From UBA2334 sp049653005 (GTDB lineage Bacteria; Pseudomonadota; Gammaproteobacteria; Burkholderiales; Burkholderiaceae_C), in NCBI GenBank assembly GCA_049653005.1, contig JBASFL010000055.1, positions 45,698 to 109,697 of the forward strand: a DNA stretch of 64,000 nucleotides, read 5' to 3'. The notes beneath the pieces were generated by a model, which had not been told where the DNA came from, ran no database searches, and saw only the letters and a list, made by a program, of their open reading frames with translations. Each line of letters opens with the position of its first letter. Position 1 is the first letter of the stretch. The position numbers were made by a program, and so were the translations under genes. Positions 17,796 through 27,236 of the stretch are shown in pieces.

Positions 17796-18776
17796 ATGCA
17801 ACGCCACACCTTCCTCAAAACCCTGGCCGCCGCCACCTTGGCCGTGGCCGCGTTTCCAGCGCTGGCGCAAGACGCCTACCCCAGCAAAACCATCCGCTTC
17901 GTGGTGCCCTACCCACCCGGTGGCCCCACCGACCTGATGGCCCGCCTGATTTCCGGCGAACTGCAAACCCGCCTGGGCACCACCGTGGTGGTGGACAACA
18001 AAAGCGGTGCCGGTGGCAACGTGGGCAGCGCCGAGGTGGCCAAGCAAGCCCCGGCCGACGGCCACACCCTGCTGCTGGCCGCCAGCGGCCCCATGGCGGT
18101 GAACCCCACGCTGTTCAAGTCCATGCCGTTCAACCCGCAAACCGACCTGACCTCGGTCATTCAAATCTCGTCGTTCCCGCTGGTGCTGGAGGTGAACCCC
18201 GCCCTGGGCATCAAAACCGTGAAAGAGCTGGTGGCCCTGGCCAAAAAGCCCGACAGCAAGCTGGCCTTTGCCTCGGCCGGCAACGGCACACCGCAGCACC
18301 TGGCGGGTGAAATTTTCAACACGCAGCTGGACGTGAAGCTGTCGCACATCCCCTACCGGGGGGCGGGCCCTGCCATCACCGACCTCATTGGCGGCCAGGT
18401 GCAGGTGATGTTTGACGTGTTGGGCAGCTCGCTGCCGCACATCCAGGGCGGGCGGCTGGTGCCGCTGGCCGTCACCTCGGCCAAGCGCCACCCCGCGTTG
18501 CCCAACGTGCCCACCATGATGGAAGCGGGCATTGACGGCTATGAAATCACCGCGTGGCACGGCATTTCGGTGCGCGCGGGCACGCCGCCTGCCGTGGTGA
18601 CCAAGCTCAACACCACGCTCAACGCCATGTTCAGCGACGCCGAGTTCAAAAAGAAATGGGAGGCCCTGGGCACCCCCGTGGTGGGCGGCACCCCCCAGGC
18701 GTTTGACGCGCTCATCCGCAGCGACAGCGTGCGCCTGGGCAAGGTCGTGAAAGCCGCCGGTGTGACGCTGGACTGA
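17796..18776 (+). CDS. Bug-family (TctC-like) periplasmic carboxylate-binding protein
   Basis: 326 residues from ATG 17796, preceded by GGAG at good spacing. Signal peptide ends PALAQ. The body is the Bug fold: YPSKTIRFVVPYPPGGPTD, then the NKSGAGGNVGS loop. Bug proteins bind carboxylates, sometimes with a TctAB transporter and often as orphans. It is the last gene of the cluster and probably binds the substrate of the dehydrogenase/BKACE pair or a relative. No TctA/B genes are nearby. Confidence 0.92.
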   Translation: MQRHTFLKTLAAATLAVAAFPALAQDAYPSKTIRFVVPYPPGGPTDLMARLISGELQTRLGTTVVVDNKSGAGGNVGSAEVAKQAPADGHTLLLAASGPMAVNPTLFKSMPFNPQTDLTSVIQISSFPLVLEVNPALGIKTVKELVALAKKPDSKLAFASAGNGTPQHLAGEIFNTQLDVKLSHIPYRGAGPAITDLIGGQVQVMFDVLGSSLPHIQGGRLVPLAVTSAKRHPALPNVPTMMEAGIDGYEITAWHGISVRAGTPPAVVTKLNTTLNAMFSDAEFKKKWEALGTPVVGGTPQAFDALIRSDSVRLGKVVKAAGVTLD

Positions 18777-18797
18777 CAGGCCGAGAGCGCCTTTCCC

Positions 18798-19154
18798 TCA
18801 GGCCTTTTTCAAAAACTCGGCCTTCAGCATGAAGGCGCCTTGGTCGGTTTTGCAGTCCACCTCGTGGTCGCCCGCGCCTTCGGGCAGGCGAATGCTTTTG
18901 ACCTTGGTGCCTTTTTTAAGCACGGTGGACGAGCCCTTCACCTTCAGGTCTTTGATGAGGATGACCGCGTCGCCATTGGCCAGCGGGGTGCCGTTGCTGT
19001 CGCGCACCACGGTGTCTTCGGCGGCGTCGGCCTCTTCGCTGCTGGCGGCCATGGGCCATTCGTGGGTGCAGTCGGGGCAGACCCAGTTGGGGCCATCGGG
19101 GTAGGTGTTTTCAAGCCCGCAAACGGGGCAGGCGGGGGCTGTGGAGGTGTTCAT
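18798..19154 (-). CDS. yjdM: YjdM/PhnA-family zinc-ribbon protein
   Basis: 118 residues from ATG 19154. Starts with a four-cysteine zinc ribbon (CPVC...CPDC) and then the PhnA domain: VRDSNGTPLANGD, LIKDLKVKGSS and a KKGTKVK segment. Despite the old name, its link to phosphonate use is unproven; no phn genes are nearby. Confidence 0.9.
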   Translation of the reverse strand: MNTSTAPACPVCGLENTYPDGPNWVCPDCTHEWPMAASSEEADAAEDTVVRDSNGTPLANGDAVILIKDLKVKGSSTVLKKGTKVKSIRLPEGAGDHEVDCKTDQGAFMLKAEFLKKA

Positions 19155-19191
19155 GCGGGCAGTGTAAGCGGTGCCCCCGACACCGCAATAA

Positions 19192-19242
19192 CCATAGCTG
19201 CAAAGCCAATACCACCAAGCGCTGGGTGCCAAAAAAGCTTTG
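19192..19242 (+). repeat. Dispersed ~45-bp intergenic repeat, copy 2
   Basis: Starts CCATAGCTGCAAAGCCAATA and ends GTGCCAAAAAAGCTTTG. It matches the copy at 51411-51460 (opposite strand) at about 85% over 50 bp by eye. Confidence 0.75.
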
Positions 19243-19280
19243 AAAACAGGCCTCGCGCCGGTTGCGCCGGTGGCGGGGCT

Positions 19281-22187
19281 TCAGCGGTCGGGCAACTGGT
19301 CGGCGGGCACCGGGCGGCCAAACAGGTAGCCCTGGAACGAGGCACAGCCATGCCCCAACAAAAACAGCAGTTGCTCGGCGGTTTCCACCCCTTCGGCCAC
19401 CACGTTCAGGCCCAGGCTCTCGGCCAGCGACAAGATGGTGCAGGCAATGGCCGCGTCGTTGGGGTCGGTCAACACGTCGCGCACAAACGACTGGTCGATC
19501 TTCAGCTGGTCCAGCGGCAGGCGCTTCAGGTAGCTGAGTGACGAGTAGCCGGTGCCAAAGTCGTCCAGCGAGAACCGCACGCCCAGGGCCCGCAGCGTGG
19601 TCATTTTTTCAATGGTTTCCGGGATGTCGCTGTGCAGCATGCTTTCGGTCAGCTCCAGGCGCAGCAGCTGGGGGTTGGCCCCCGTGTCGGCCAGCGTTTG
19701 GGTGACGTGTTGCACAAAGTCGGGGTCTTTGAACTGGCGCGCGCTCACGTTGACGGCCACCGACCATTTCTGCCGCGTGGGGTGCGCCGCCCAGGCCACC
19801 AGTTGCTCGCAGGCGGTTTGCAGCACCCATTTGCCAATGGGCAATATCAGTCCCGTCTGCTCGGCCAGCGGGATGAACTGGGCCGGTGAAATCGCGCCCT
19901 TGGTGGGGTGGGGCCAGCGCAGCAGCGCTTCCACACCCAACACACCGCCACCGGCGGTGACCACCGGCTGGTAGTGCACCTTCAGCGTCTGGCGCTCCTG
20001 GGCTTCGCGCAGGTCGCGCAGCAGGGCGGCGCGGGCGTTGACTTCGTCTTGCAAGGCGGGGTCGAAAAACGCCACGCGGTTGCGCCCGGCGGCCTTGGCG
20101 CGGTAGAGCGCCATGTCGGCCTGCTTCAGCAACTCGTCCACCGGCAAGGCGGTGCTGAGGAACATCACCACGCCCACGCTGGCCGTCACGTCCACTTGCA
20201 GGCCGTTGAAGTGGTAGCGCATGGCCAGGGTTTCGCGCACTTTTTCGCCCAGATCGCCCGCGCGGGCGGTGGCGTCGGCCAAGTCGTCGCCCAGGCCGTT
20301 GAGCACCAGCACAAACTCGTCGCCACCCAGGCGGGCCACGGTGTCGGTTTGGCGCACGCAGTTTTGCAGGCGCAGCGACACCTGGCGCAGCAGCTCGTCG
20401 CCCTGGAAGTGGCCCAGGGTGTCGTTCACTTCTTTGAAGTGGTCCAGGTCCAGCAGCACCAGGGCCCCAAACTCGCCCGAGCGGCCCGAGGCCAGCAGCG
20501 CCAGGTTCAGGCGCTCTGCCACCAGGCGGCGGTTGGGCAGGCCGGTCAACGCGTCAAAAAACGCCATGCGCTGGGCTTCTTCTTCGGCCTTTTTGCGCTC
20601 GGTGATGTCGGCGCGGATGGCGATGTACTGCACGGGCAAGCCGTCGGGCCCCACAAACGGCACGATGGTGGTGTAGACCCAATACAGCGAGCCGTCTTTG
20701 GCGCGGTTGCAAATTTCACCGTTCCACACCCGGCCGCCCGAGATGGTGCGCCACAGCTTGTCAAAAAACGCCCGGGGGTGGTGGCCGGAGTTGATGACGC
20801 GGTGCGTTTGCCCCAGCAATTCGCTGCGCGGGTATTGGGAGATGCTGCAAAACTTGTCGTTCACCCGGGTGATGACGCCCTGCGCGTCGGTCACGGCAAC
20901 GATGGCGTGGGCGTCGAGCGCGGCGGTCAGGTCCGATATTTCGCGCACCGATTCCAGCAGCTTCTGGTGCGTGCGCTCACGCTCGCTGGTGTCGGTGACG
21001 ATGGCCATCAGCCCCGCCACGGTGCCGCGCTCGGTGCGCTGGGGCACCACGCGGGCCTCGGCCACCACGGGCAGGCCGTTGGGCCCGGTGTAGCGCAGGC
21101 TGATGGAGACCGCTTGCCCGCCCAGCGCCTGTTGCAGCTTGGGGTGCACCACCCCCATGATTTCCGGGGGCAACACGGCATCGAACCGGACACCCACAAT
21201 GTCGTCCACCTGGCGGCCCAAGCGGGCGGCTTGCACGGGGTTCACATACAGGTAGCGCAGCTGGGTGTCCAGGTGCGACACGCCCACCGGCACGTTGTTC
21301 AGCACGGTGTCCAGCTCGCGCTTTTGCTCGCGCAAGCGCTCGGCCGCTTGGTGCAGCGCGGCATAGGGTTCGTGCACGGTGATCTGGAAGGTGACGCGGT
21401 AAATCAGCCAGAACGCCGCGATTTTGTACAGGTGGCCAAACACGTTGATGAAGTCGGACGGCGAGTCGTAGCCGGTGAAGGCCAGCTCGCCCACCCCCAT
21501 CACGAAACACGCGGTGCCCAGCCACAGCGGGGTGGTGCTGTCGGGCATGCGCCGCGCCTGCCAAAACAACCAGCCTGCGGCCAGCAGGTGGGCGGCGCAC
21601 AGCACCAGTTCGGCCCCCACTTTGAACGGGGTGAGGCCCTGGCCCGGCACAAACGTGGTGGGGAAGGCGGCCAGTGCGTGGCTGCTGAGCAGCAGCAGCG
21701 CGGCCACACAGGCCAAGCCCAGGCCCAGCCACAGGCCTTTGCCCCCGGGCAGGGGCACGCGCATGGCCACCAGCCACACGGTCACCACTTCAAAGCTGCG
21801 CCCGGCCAGCCACAGAAAAATGGCCTTGGGCGTGCTGGCCTCGGTCAGCAGGGAGGGCATGCCCTCGTAGGCCAGGGCGTGCAACACATCGACCCCCGCC
21901 ACCACCGAGAACCCGAACACCAGGGCTTTGGCCATGTGGGCGTGGTCGGGGCCCTGGTTGTGCCAGGCCATGGACACCACCATCACCGACACCAGCACCG
22001 ACACCAGCTCCAGCAGCAGGTGCACGGCAGGCCAATCGCCAGCGCGGTGGGTGAACAGCTGCGTGGGCGCTTGCAGCGCGGCCAGCGCCATCACCACAGT
22101 GGCCAGGCCGCATATCCACACCGCGCGGGTGCGCACCTGCGCAGCGGTCAGGGCCGGGGCCAGGAACAACTCGGGCAGGAAAGGCAT
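19281..22187 (-). CDS. MASE3-PAS-PAS-GGDEF-EAL membrane c-di-GMP enzyme
   Basis: 968 residues. An N-terminal seven-helix MASE3-type membrane sensor (about 1-275) contains VDVLHALAYEGMP, the motif shared with the hybrid kinase at 24431. A coiled coil and two PAS domains follow (about 285-535). The GGDEF domain has an intact RLGGDEFVLVL; the EAL domain has GVEALLRW, DDFGTGYSSLSYLKRL and VVAEGVETAEQ. Both the cyclase and the phosphodiesterase sites look complete, so the net activity cannot be predicted. It is the last gene of a minus-strand signalling block, 21 bp after the MCP. Confidence 0.93.
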   Translation of the reverse strand: MPFLPELFLAPALTAAQVRTRAVWICGLATVVMALAALQAPTQLFTHRAGDWPAVHLLLELVSVLVSVMVVSMAWHNQGPDHAHMAKALVFGFSVVAGVDVLHALAYEGMPSLLTEASTPKAIFLWLAGRSFEVVTVWLVAMRVPLPGGKGLWLGLGLACVAALLLLSSHALAAFPTTFVPGQGLTPFKVGAELVLCAAHLLAAGWLFWQARRMPDSTTPLWLGTACFVMGVGELAFTGYDSPSDFINVFGHLYKIAAFWLIYRVTFQITVHEPYAALHQAAERLREQKRELDTVLNNVPVGVSHLDTQLRYLYVNPVQAARLGRQVDDIVGVRFDAVLPPEIMGVVHPKLQQALGGQAVSISLRYTGPNGLPVVAEARVVPQRTERGTVAGLMAIVTDTSERERTHQKLLESVREISDLTAALDAHAIVAVTDAQGVITRVNDKFCSISQYPRSELLGQTHRVINSGHHPRAFFDKLWRTISGGRVWNGEICNRAKDGSLYWVYTTIVPFVGPDGLPVQYIAIRADITERKKAEEEAQRMAFFDALTGLPNRRLVAERLNLALLASGRSGEFGALVLLDLDHFKEVNDTLGHFQGDELLRQVSLRLQNCVRQTDTVARLGGDEFVLVLNGLGDDLADATARAGDLGEKVRETLAMRYHFNGLQVDVTASVGVVMFLSTALPVDELLKQADMALYRAKAAGRNRVAFFDPALQDEVNARAALLRDLREAQERQTLKVHYQPVVTAGGGVLGVEALLRWPHPTKGAISPAQFIPLAEQTGLILPIGKWVLQTACEQLVAWAAHPTRQKWSVAVNVSARQFKDPDFVQHVTQTLADTGANPQLLRLELTESMLHSDIPETIEKMTTLRALGVRFSLDDFGTGYSSLSYLKRLPLDQLKIDQSFVRDVLTDPNDAAIACTILSLAESLGLNVVAEGVETAEQLLFLLGHGCASFQGYLFGRPVPADQLPDR

Positions 22188-22208
22188 GGCAAACCTCGGG
22201 CGGGGGTG

Positions 22209-23798
22209 TCAGCGCAGGCTCAACAGGGGGGGCACAGGGGTGGGGGCACTGGGCGCGCCATTCACCTTGAACACCGCCACGGTTTGCACCAGGGTTTGGG
22301 CTTGCAAACGCAGGCTGGACGCGGCGGCGGCCATTTCTTCCACCAGCGCGGCGTTTTGCTGGGTGGCTTGGTCCATTTGGGTGACCGCTTCACCCACCTG
22401 GCCCACGCCCGAGCTTTGTTCGGCGCTGGCGGCGCTGATCTCGCCCATGATGTCGGTCACCCGGCGGATGCTGCCCACCACCTCGGTCATGGTGGTGCCG
22501 GCGCGATTGACCAGGGCCGAACCGTCTTCCACCCGCTGCACGCTGTCGGTGATGAGGTCTTTGATTTCCTTGGCCGCCGCTGCGCTGCGCTGGGCCAGGC
22601 TGCGCACTTCACCGGCCACCACGGCAAAGCCCCGGCCTTGCTCGCCCGCCCGCGCCGCTTCCACCGCGGCGTTCAGCGCCAGGATGTTGGTTTGGAAGGC
22701 AATGCCGTCGATCACGCTGATGATGTCGGCGATTTTTTTGCTGCTTTCGTTGATGCCTTTCATGGTGTCCACCACCTGGGCCACCACCTCGCCGCCCTGC
22801 ACCGCCACGGTGGAGGCGCTTTGCGCCAGTTGGTTGGCCTGGCGGGCGTTGTCGGCGTTTTGCCGCACGGTGGAGCTGAGTTCTTCCATGGAGGCGGCGG
22901 TTTCTTCCAGCGCGCTGGCCTGGCTTTCGGTGCGGGTGGACAGGTCTTGGTTGCCTTGCTCGATTTGCGAGCTGGCCACCGACACCGATTCCGACCCCTG
23001 CCGCACCTGCAACACGATGTGCCCCAGGTGGGTTTGCATGGTCGCCAGCGATTGCAGCACCAGGGCCACTTCGTCTTTGCCGTGGGTGTCCACATGGGTG
23101 GTGAGGTCGCCTTCGGCCACGGCCTGCGACAGCGCAGACGCCTGTTGCAGCGAGCGCGAAATGCCCCGCACCAGCGCCAGCCCGAACGCCACGGCCAGGC
23201 CAATGCCCAGCACGATGGCGGCAATGGCGGTGATGCGGCTTTGCTCGTAACGGGCCACCGTGGAACCGTATTCCTTTTTGCCCTCGTCAAATTGCAGCTT
23301 GACCAATGCGTTGATGCTGGTGCGCACGCCGTCGTAGAGGGCCGGGATTTTTTCGTCGTTCAGGCGGCGTGCGGCGTCCAGGTCGCCCGCGCGCAGGGCG
23401 TTTTGCAAGGGTTGAAACCCGTCGGTGGCAAAGCGCTCGCGGGCGGCTTCAAACTGTTTGGCCAGCACGGCCTCTTCGGGGGTGAGTTGGGTGGCGATGT
23501 AGGCGGCCCATTCTTCGTTCACCTCTTTGGAGTTGGTGGCCATGCTGGCAAGGCGCTCTTTCACCACGGCGGGGTTGCCGCTGAGCAGGGCTTCGGCGGC
23601 CTCCAGGCGGTTGCGCAGCACCAGGCGCTGCACCTCGGCCAGTTGGCCCACGGGCACCATGCGGTCTTGGTAGACCGAGTTGAAGGCCGCGTTGGAGCTG
23701 GACATGCCCAGCAGGCCAATGGCGCCGATGGCCACCAGCAGCACCGACAGCAGGCCGATCAGCATCAGCAGGCGGGTGGAAATTTTGAGTTGGTTCAT
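22209..23798 (-). CDS. Methyl-accepting chemotaxis protein (4HB-type)
   Basis: 529 residues: TM1 about 10-30, a periplasmic four-helix-bundle ligand domain about 31-190, TM2 about 190-210, a HAMP domain, then the long signalling coiled coil. The hairpin tip reads IDGIAFQTNILALNAAVEAARAGE-like, the CheA/CheW contact site. CheW is encoded 31 bp upstream in the same direction. No C-terminal pentapeptide tether for CheR is seen. Confidence 0.95.
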   Translation of the reverse strand: MNQLKISTRLLMLIGLLSVLLVAIGAIGLLGMSSSNAAFNSVYQDRMVPVGQLAEVQRLVLRNRLEAAEALLSGNPAVVKERLASMATNSKEVNEEWAAYIATQLTPEEAVLAKQFEAARERFATDGFQPLQNALRAGDLDAARRLNDEKIPALYDGVRTSINALVKLQFDEGKKEYGSTVARYEQSRITAIAAIVLGIGLAVAFGLALVRGISRSLQQASALSQAVAEGDLTTHVDTHGKDEVALVLQSLATMQTHLGHIVLQVRQGSESVSVASSQIEQGNQDLSTRTESQASALEETAASMEELSSTVRQNADNARQANQLAQSASTVAVQGGEVVAQVVDTMKGINESSKKIADIISVIDGIAFQTNILALNAAVEAARAGEQGRGFAVVAGEVRSLAQRSAAAAKEIKDLITDSVQRVEDGSALVNRAGTTMTEVVGSIRRVTDIMGEISAASAEQSSGVGQVGEAVTQMDQATQQNAALVEEMAAAASSLRLQAQTLVQTVAVFKVNGAPSAPTPVPPLLSLR

Positions 23799-23829
23799 GG
23801 CGATCTCTTGTGTCTCGGGGGAAAGGGGT

Positions 23830-24336
23830 TCAGGCGGCCAGGGCGGCCGTGTCGAGCAGCCCGGTGCCGTCGCCGGCCAGCAGGCATTCGATGTCCACCA
23901 GGATCAGCATGGCCTCGGCCTCGCCCCGCGTTTGGGTGCCAATGCCGGTGACGTAAGGGGTGTCTGCCCCGCCGCTGTTGGCGAACGACGGGGGCTGCTT
24001 GATTTGCGCGGGGGTCAGCGCCAGCACGTCCGACACCGCGTCCACCACGATGCCGGTGACCTTGCCGCCGATGTTCAGCACGATGGTGGCGGTGAGGTCG
24101 TTGTAGGCCGCGGGCATGCCCAGCTTGAGGCGCAAATCCACAATGGGCACGATCACGCCGCGCAGGTTGACCACGCCTTTCAGGTGCGGTTGCGGGTGGG
24201 CCAGGCGGGTGGGCTCGGTGTAGCCCCGGATTTCCTGCACGGCCAAGATGGGAATGCCGTATTCCTCGCGCCCCAGCCGAAAGCTGAGGTATTCGCCGGC
24301 GTGGGCGCTGGTGGTGGGGTTGGGTTGTGGGTTCAT
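23830..24336 (-). CDS. cheW: CheW-type chemotaxis coupling protein
   Basis: 168 residues. Core motifs: YLSFRLGREEYGIPILAVQEI, VVNLRGVIVPIVDLR and GIVVDAVSDVL. It couples receptors to CheA. The only receptor next to it is the downstream MCP; no cheA, cheY, cheR or cheB is in the window, so it must serve a distant array. Confidence 0.93.
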   Translation of the reverse strand: MNPQPNPTTSAHAGEYLSFRLGREEYGIPILAVQEIRGYTEPTRLAHPQPHLKGVVNLRGVIVPIVDLRLKLGMPAAYNDLTATIVLNIGGKVTGIVVDAVSDVLALTPAQIKQPPSFANSGGADTPYVTGIGTQTRGEAEAMLILVDIECLLAGDGTGLLDTAALAA

Positions 24337-24430
24337 GCGCGGACCTGTCAGAAGTCCGCAAGGTTAACCAAGCGAAAGCAGTGCGTCAATCGTTTTAATC
24401 GATTTACTGCGTATGGTCGTTATATTCGAT

Positions 24431-27211
24431 TCAATATGGTGTGCCGGTCCCCAGCGCCTGCGACAGCGCCCCCCGCAGCGCGTCGGTGTCCAACGGCTTG
24501 GCAAACACCTGCCGCACACCGGCGGCGCGGCTGGCCGCCGGGTCGATGCCGTCGGCAAAGCCGCTGCACAGAAACACGGGCAGCCCGGGCCGCAGGCGTT
24601 GCAGCTGGGTGGCCAGCTCCAGGCCGGTCATGCCGGGCATGCTTTGGTCGGTGACCAGGGCGTGCACCTGGGCACCGGGGGTGTGCAGCGCGCCCAGCAG
24701 GCGCTGCGGGGTGTCAAAGGTTTGCACGCGGTAGCCCTCGCCCGCCAGCCATTCGGCCAGGAAGCGGCCCACGGCGGGCTGGTCGTCCAGCACCCACACC
24801 CATTGGCCCGCACCGGGCTGCCCGCTGGGCGCCTGGGCGGGCGCTGGCCGGGGGGCCGGGGCGGTGGTGACCGGGGGGAACAGCAGCCGAAACCGCGTGC
24901 CTTGCCCCGGGGCCGACGTGACGGTGACGAATCCCCCCGCCCGGCGCAAGATGCCGTGCACCATGGGCAGGCCCAGCCCCGTGCCCTTGCCCACGCCTTT
25001 GGTGGTGAAAAACGGCTCGAACAAATGGGGCATGGCCGCCGGGGGTATGCCGCTGCCGCTGTCGCTCACGTCCAGCGCCAGAAAGTCGCCCGCAAACGGC
25101 GCGTGGCTGGCGGCGCACACGCCGCTTTCGCCCGCCACGCGGTGCAGGTGGATGTCGATCTTGCCGCGCCCCTCGATGGCGTCGCGGGCGTTGATGACCA
25201 GGTTGACCAGCACCTGGTTCAGCTCGCCGGGGCTCACGCGCACCTGGCCCGCGCCGTCCACGTGGGTGGTCAGCGCCACGCCGGGGGGGATGGAGGGGCG
25301 CAGCATGGCCACCACCTCTTTCACGGTGTCGGCGGGGTCGATCACCTGCACCTCGCCATCGGCCTGGGTGCGGGTGAAGGTGAGCAGCTTGGCAATCAGG
25401 TCGCGGCCGCGTTCGCTGGCGCCCACCACCTCTTTCAGGTAGCGGGCCAGTTTGCTTTCTTTGTCGGGCACCAGGCGGGTCAGCGCCAGGTTGGCGTAGC
25501 CGTGGATGGCAGCCAGGATGTTGTTGAAGTCGTGCGCAATGCCGCCGGTGAGCTGCCCCAGCGCCTGCACTTTTTGCGAGTGCTGCAACTGCCGCTCCAG
25601 CCCGCGCTGCGACACCTCGGCGTTCTGGCGCTCGGAAATGTCGCGCACAAAGGCATAGAAGTGGTCGGTGTCGGGGTTGCGGGTGAGCGAAATTTCCACC
25701 GGGTAGTCGTGCCCGTCTTTGTGGCGGTGGCGGGTGGTCACCAGCGCGCGGCCGGTGGTGTGGATGTGGGCCACCCGCTCGGCAAACACGGCGTCGGGCG
25801 TGCTGATTTCCAGGTCGCGCACGGTCATGGCCAGCAGCTCGGCCTGGGTGTGGCCCGACATGGCCGCCAGCGCGGCGTTCACCTCCAGCATGCGCCCGCC
25901 TGGGCCCACCACGCAAAAGCCATCGAGCGCGGTTTCCAGCACGCGGGCGTGGCGCTGCTGGGCCAGGGCGCTTTCCGTCACGTCTTCCGACACCGACACA
26001 AACCCTTGCAGCTGGCCCTGGGCGCCGAGGATGGGGGTGACCACGCGGCGCATCAGCAGGGGCTGGCCGCTGTGGTTTTTCACGGGCACCAGCCCGGTCC
26101 AGGGCTGGGCTTGGGCCAGGCGGTGGCGCATGGCCTGGGCCAGTTGCGGGTCGGGGGTGATGGGGGGCTCAAACAGGCTCAGGCCGCTTTGCGACATGGG
26201 CGTGTCGGGCGGCAAAAAGGCCAGCGATGCGCGGTTGCGCCACTGCACCTGGCCCTGGGCGTCACCCACGATGACGGGGGTGGCCGTGGTGTCCAGCGCC
26301 AGGGCCTGGGTGCGCAGGGTGGCGTTGGCGGTTTGCAGGTCTTGGGCCTGGGTGGCCAGGTCTTCGTAGGGGCGGCGCACGGTCACCACCAGCAAGCCCC
26401 AGTACACCAGGCCGTAGGCGGCCACCTTGAACAGGTGGCCCAGCATGTTTTGCACGTCGTTGCTGAGGGCGTATTGCGTCAGGAACACCTCGCAATACGT
26501 CAGCAGCGCGGCGGCCCCGAACAGCATGGGCCGCGATTCGCGGGCCGCCGGGTGTGTGGCCGCCCGCGACAGGCGCCACAGCCGCCAGGTGGCCAGCACC
26601 AGCACGGCGGTGATGGCGCGCTCTGCGCCCACCTTGACGGGCGTGAGCCCGCTGCCCGCCACAAACAGGGTGGGCAGGGCGTTTTCGTGTGCAATGACCC
26701 CCCAAGCCACCAGCGCCACCACCCCGCCGCTGGCCAGCAGCCAGGCGCGGCGCTGGGCACGCCGCAGCGGGGGCACATCGGGCCACACGCTCAGCGCCAG
26801 CAGACTGAGCGCCACCAGGCCGCGCGCGGCCAGCCAGAACGCAATGCTTTTTTGTGAGGACGCAGGGGTGATGAACGCCGGCATGTCGCGAAACGACAGG
26901 GCGTGCAGCAAATCCAGCCAGCCCGAGGTGGCCAGCGCCAGGGTGAGCAGGGCCAGCGAGCCCGACACTTCTTTGTCGGGCGTGTGCCACACGGTGGCAA
27001 ACACCAGCAACGCCACAAACACCGAGGCCAGCTCCATGAGCGTGTGCAGCGGCAGGTAGTGCACCCGGGGAATCACCCAGTTGCCCAGTGGCAGTTCCAT
27101 GGCCCACAGCGTGACCAGGCCCATGACGACCACCAGGGCCCCCATCTGGCCGTGGCGCCCCCAGCGCTGCCAGGCGGCCCCGGGCGACACGGTGAGGCTG
27201 GGTGTGTTCAC
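24431..27211 (-). CDS. MASE3-PAS-PAS hybrid sensor histidine kinase with C-terminal receiver
   Basis: 926 residues. N-terminal seven-helix MASE3-type domain (about 1-285, with LDLLHALSFRDMPAF), two PAS domains (about 300-535), HisKA with H box LTGGIAHDFNNILAAIHGY, HATPase_c (NLVINARDAIEG, GSGIPP, GTGLGLPMVHG) and a receiver (LDDQPAVGRF, phospho-Asp in TDQSMPGM, Lys in FAKP). The membrane domain is homologous to that of the diguanylate cyclase at 19281, so the two may sense the same signal. The HTH-receiver gene is 25 bp upstream and is the likely output partner. Confidence 0.93.
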   Translation of the reverse strand: MNTPSLTVSPGAAWQRWGRHGQMGALVVVMGLVTLWAMELPLGNWVIPRVHYLPLHTLMELASVFVALLVFATVWHTPDKEVSGSLALLTLALATSGWLDLLHALSFRDMPAFITPASSQKSIAFWLAARGLVALSLLALSVWPDVPPLRRAQRRAWLLASGGVVALVAWGVIAHENALPTLFVAGSGLTPVKVGAERAITAVLVLATWRLWRLSRAATHPAARESRPMLFGAAALLTYCEVFLTQYALSNDVQNMLGHLFKVAAYGLVYWGLLVVTVRRPYEDLATQAQDLQTANATLRTQALALDTTATPVIVGDAQGQVQWRNRASLAFLPPDTPMSQSGLSLFEPPITPDPQLAQAMRHRLAQAQPWTGLVPVKNHSGQPLLMRRVVTPILGAQGQLQGFVSVSEDVTESALAQQRHARVLETALDGFCVVGPGGRMLEVNAALAAMSGHTQAELLAMTVRDLEISTPDAVFAERVAHIHTTGRALVTTRHRHKDGHDYPVEISLTRNPDTDHFYAFVRDISERQNAEVSQRGLERQLQHSQKVQALGQLTGGIAHDFNNILAAIHGYANLALTRLVPDKESKLARYLKEVVGASERGRDLIAKLLTFTRTQADGEVQVIDPADTVKEVVAMLRPSIPPGVALTTHVDGAGQVRVSPGELNQVLVNLVINARDAIEGRGKIDIHLHRVAGESGVCAASHAPFAGDFLALDVSDSGSGIPPAAMPHLFEPFFTTKGVGKGTGLGLPMVHGILRRAGGFVTVTSAPGQGTRFRLLFPPVTTAPAPRPAPAQAPSGQPGAGQWVWVLDDQPAVGRFLAEWLAGEGYRVQTFDTPQRLLGALHTPGAQVHALVTDQSMPGMTGLELATQLQRLRPGLPVFLCSGFADGIDPAASRAAGVRQVFAKPLDTDALRGALSQALGTGTPY

Positions 27212-27236
27212 GCGGTGGCCCGGGTGGGGTGGGGGG

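Noticed and set aside
19908..23951. A 1347-codon open frame on plus
   Set aside because: It is antisense to the GGDEF-EAL and MCP genes, and its His/Gln/Gly-rich product is typical of shadow frames in high-GC DNA.
24413..26857. An 814-codon open frame on plus
   Set aside because: Antisense to the hybrid histidine kinase.
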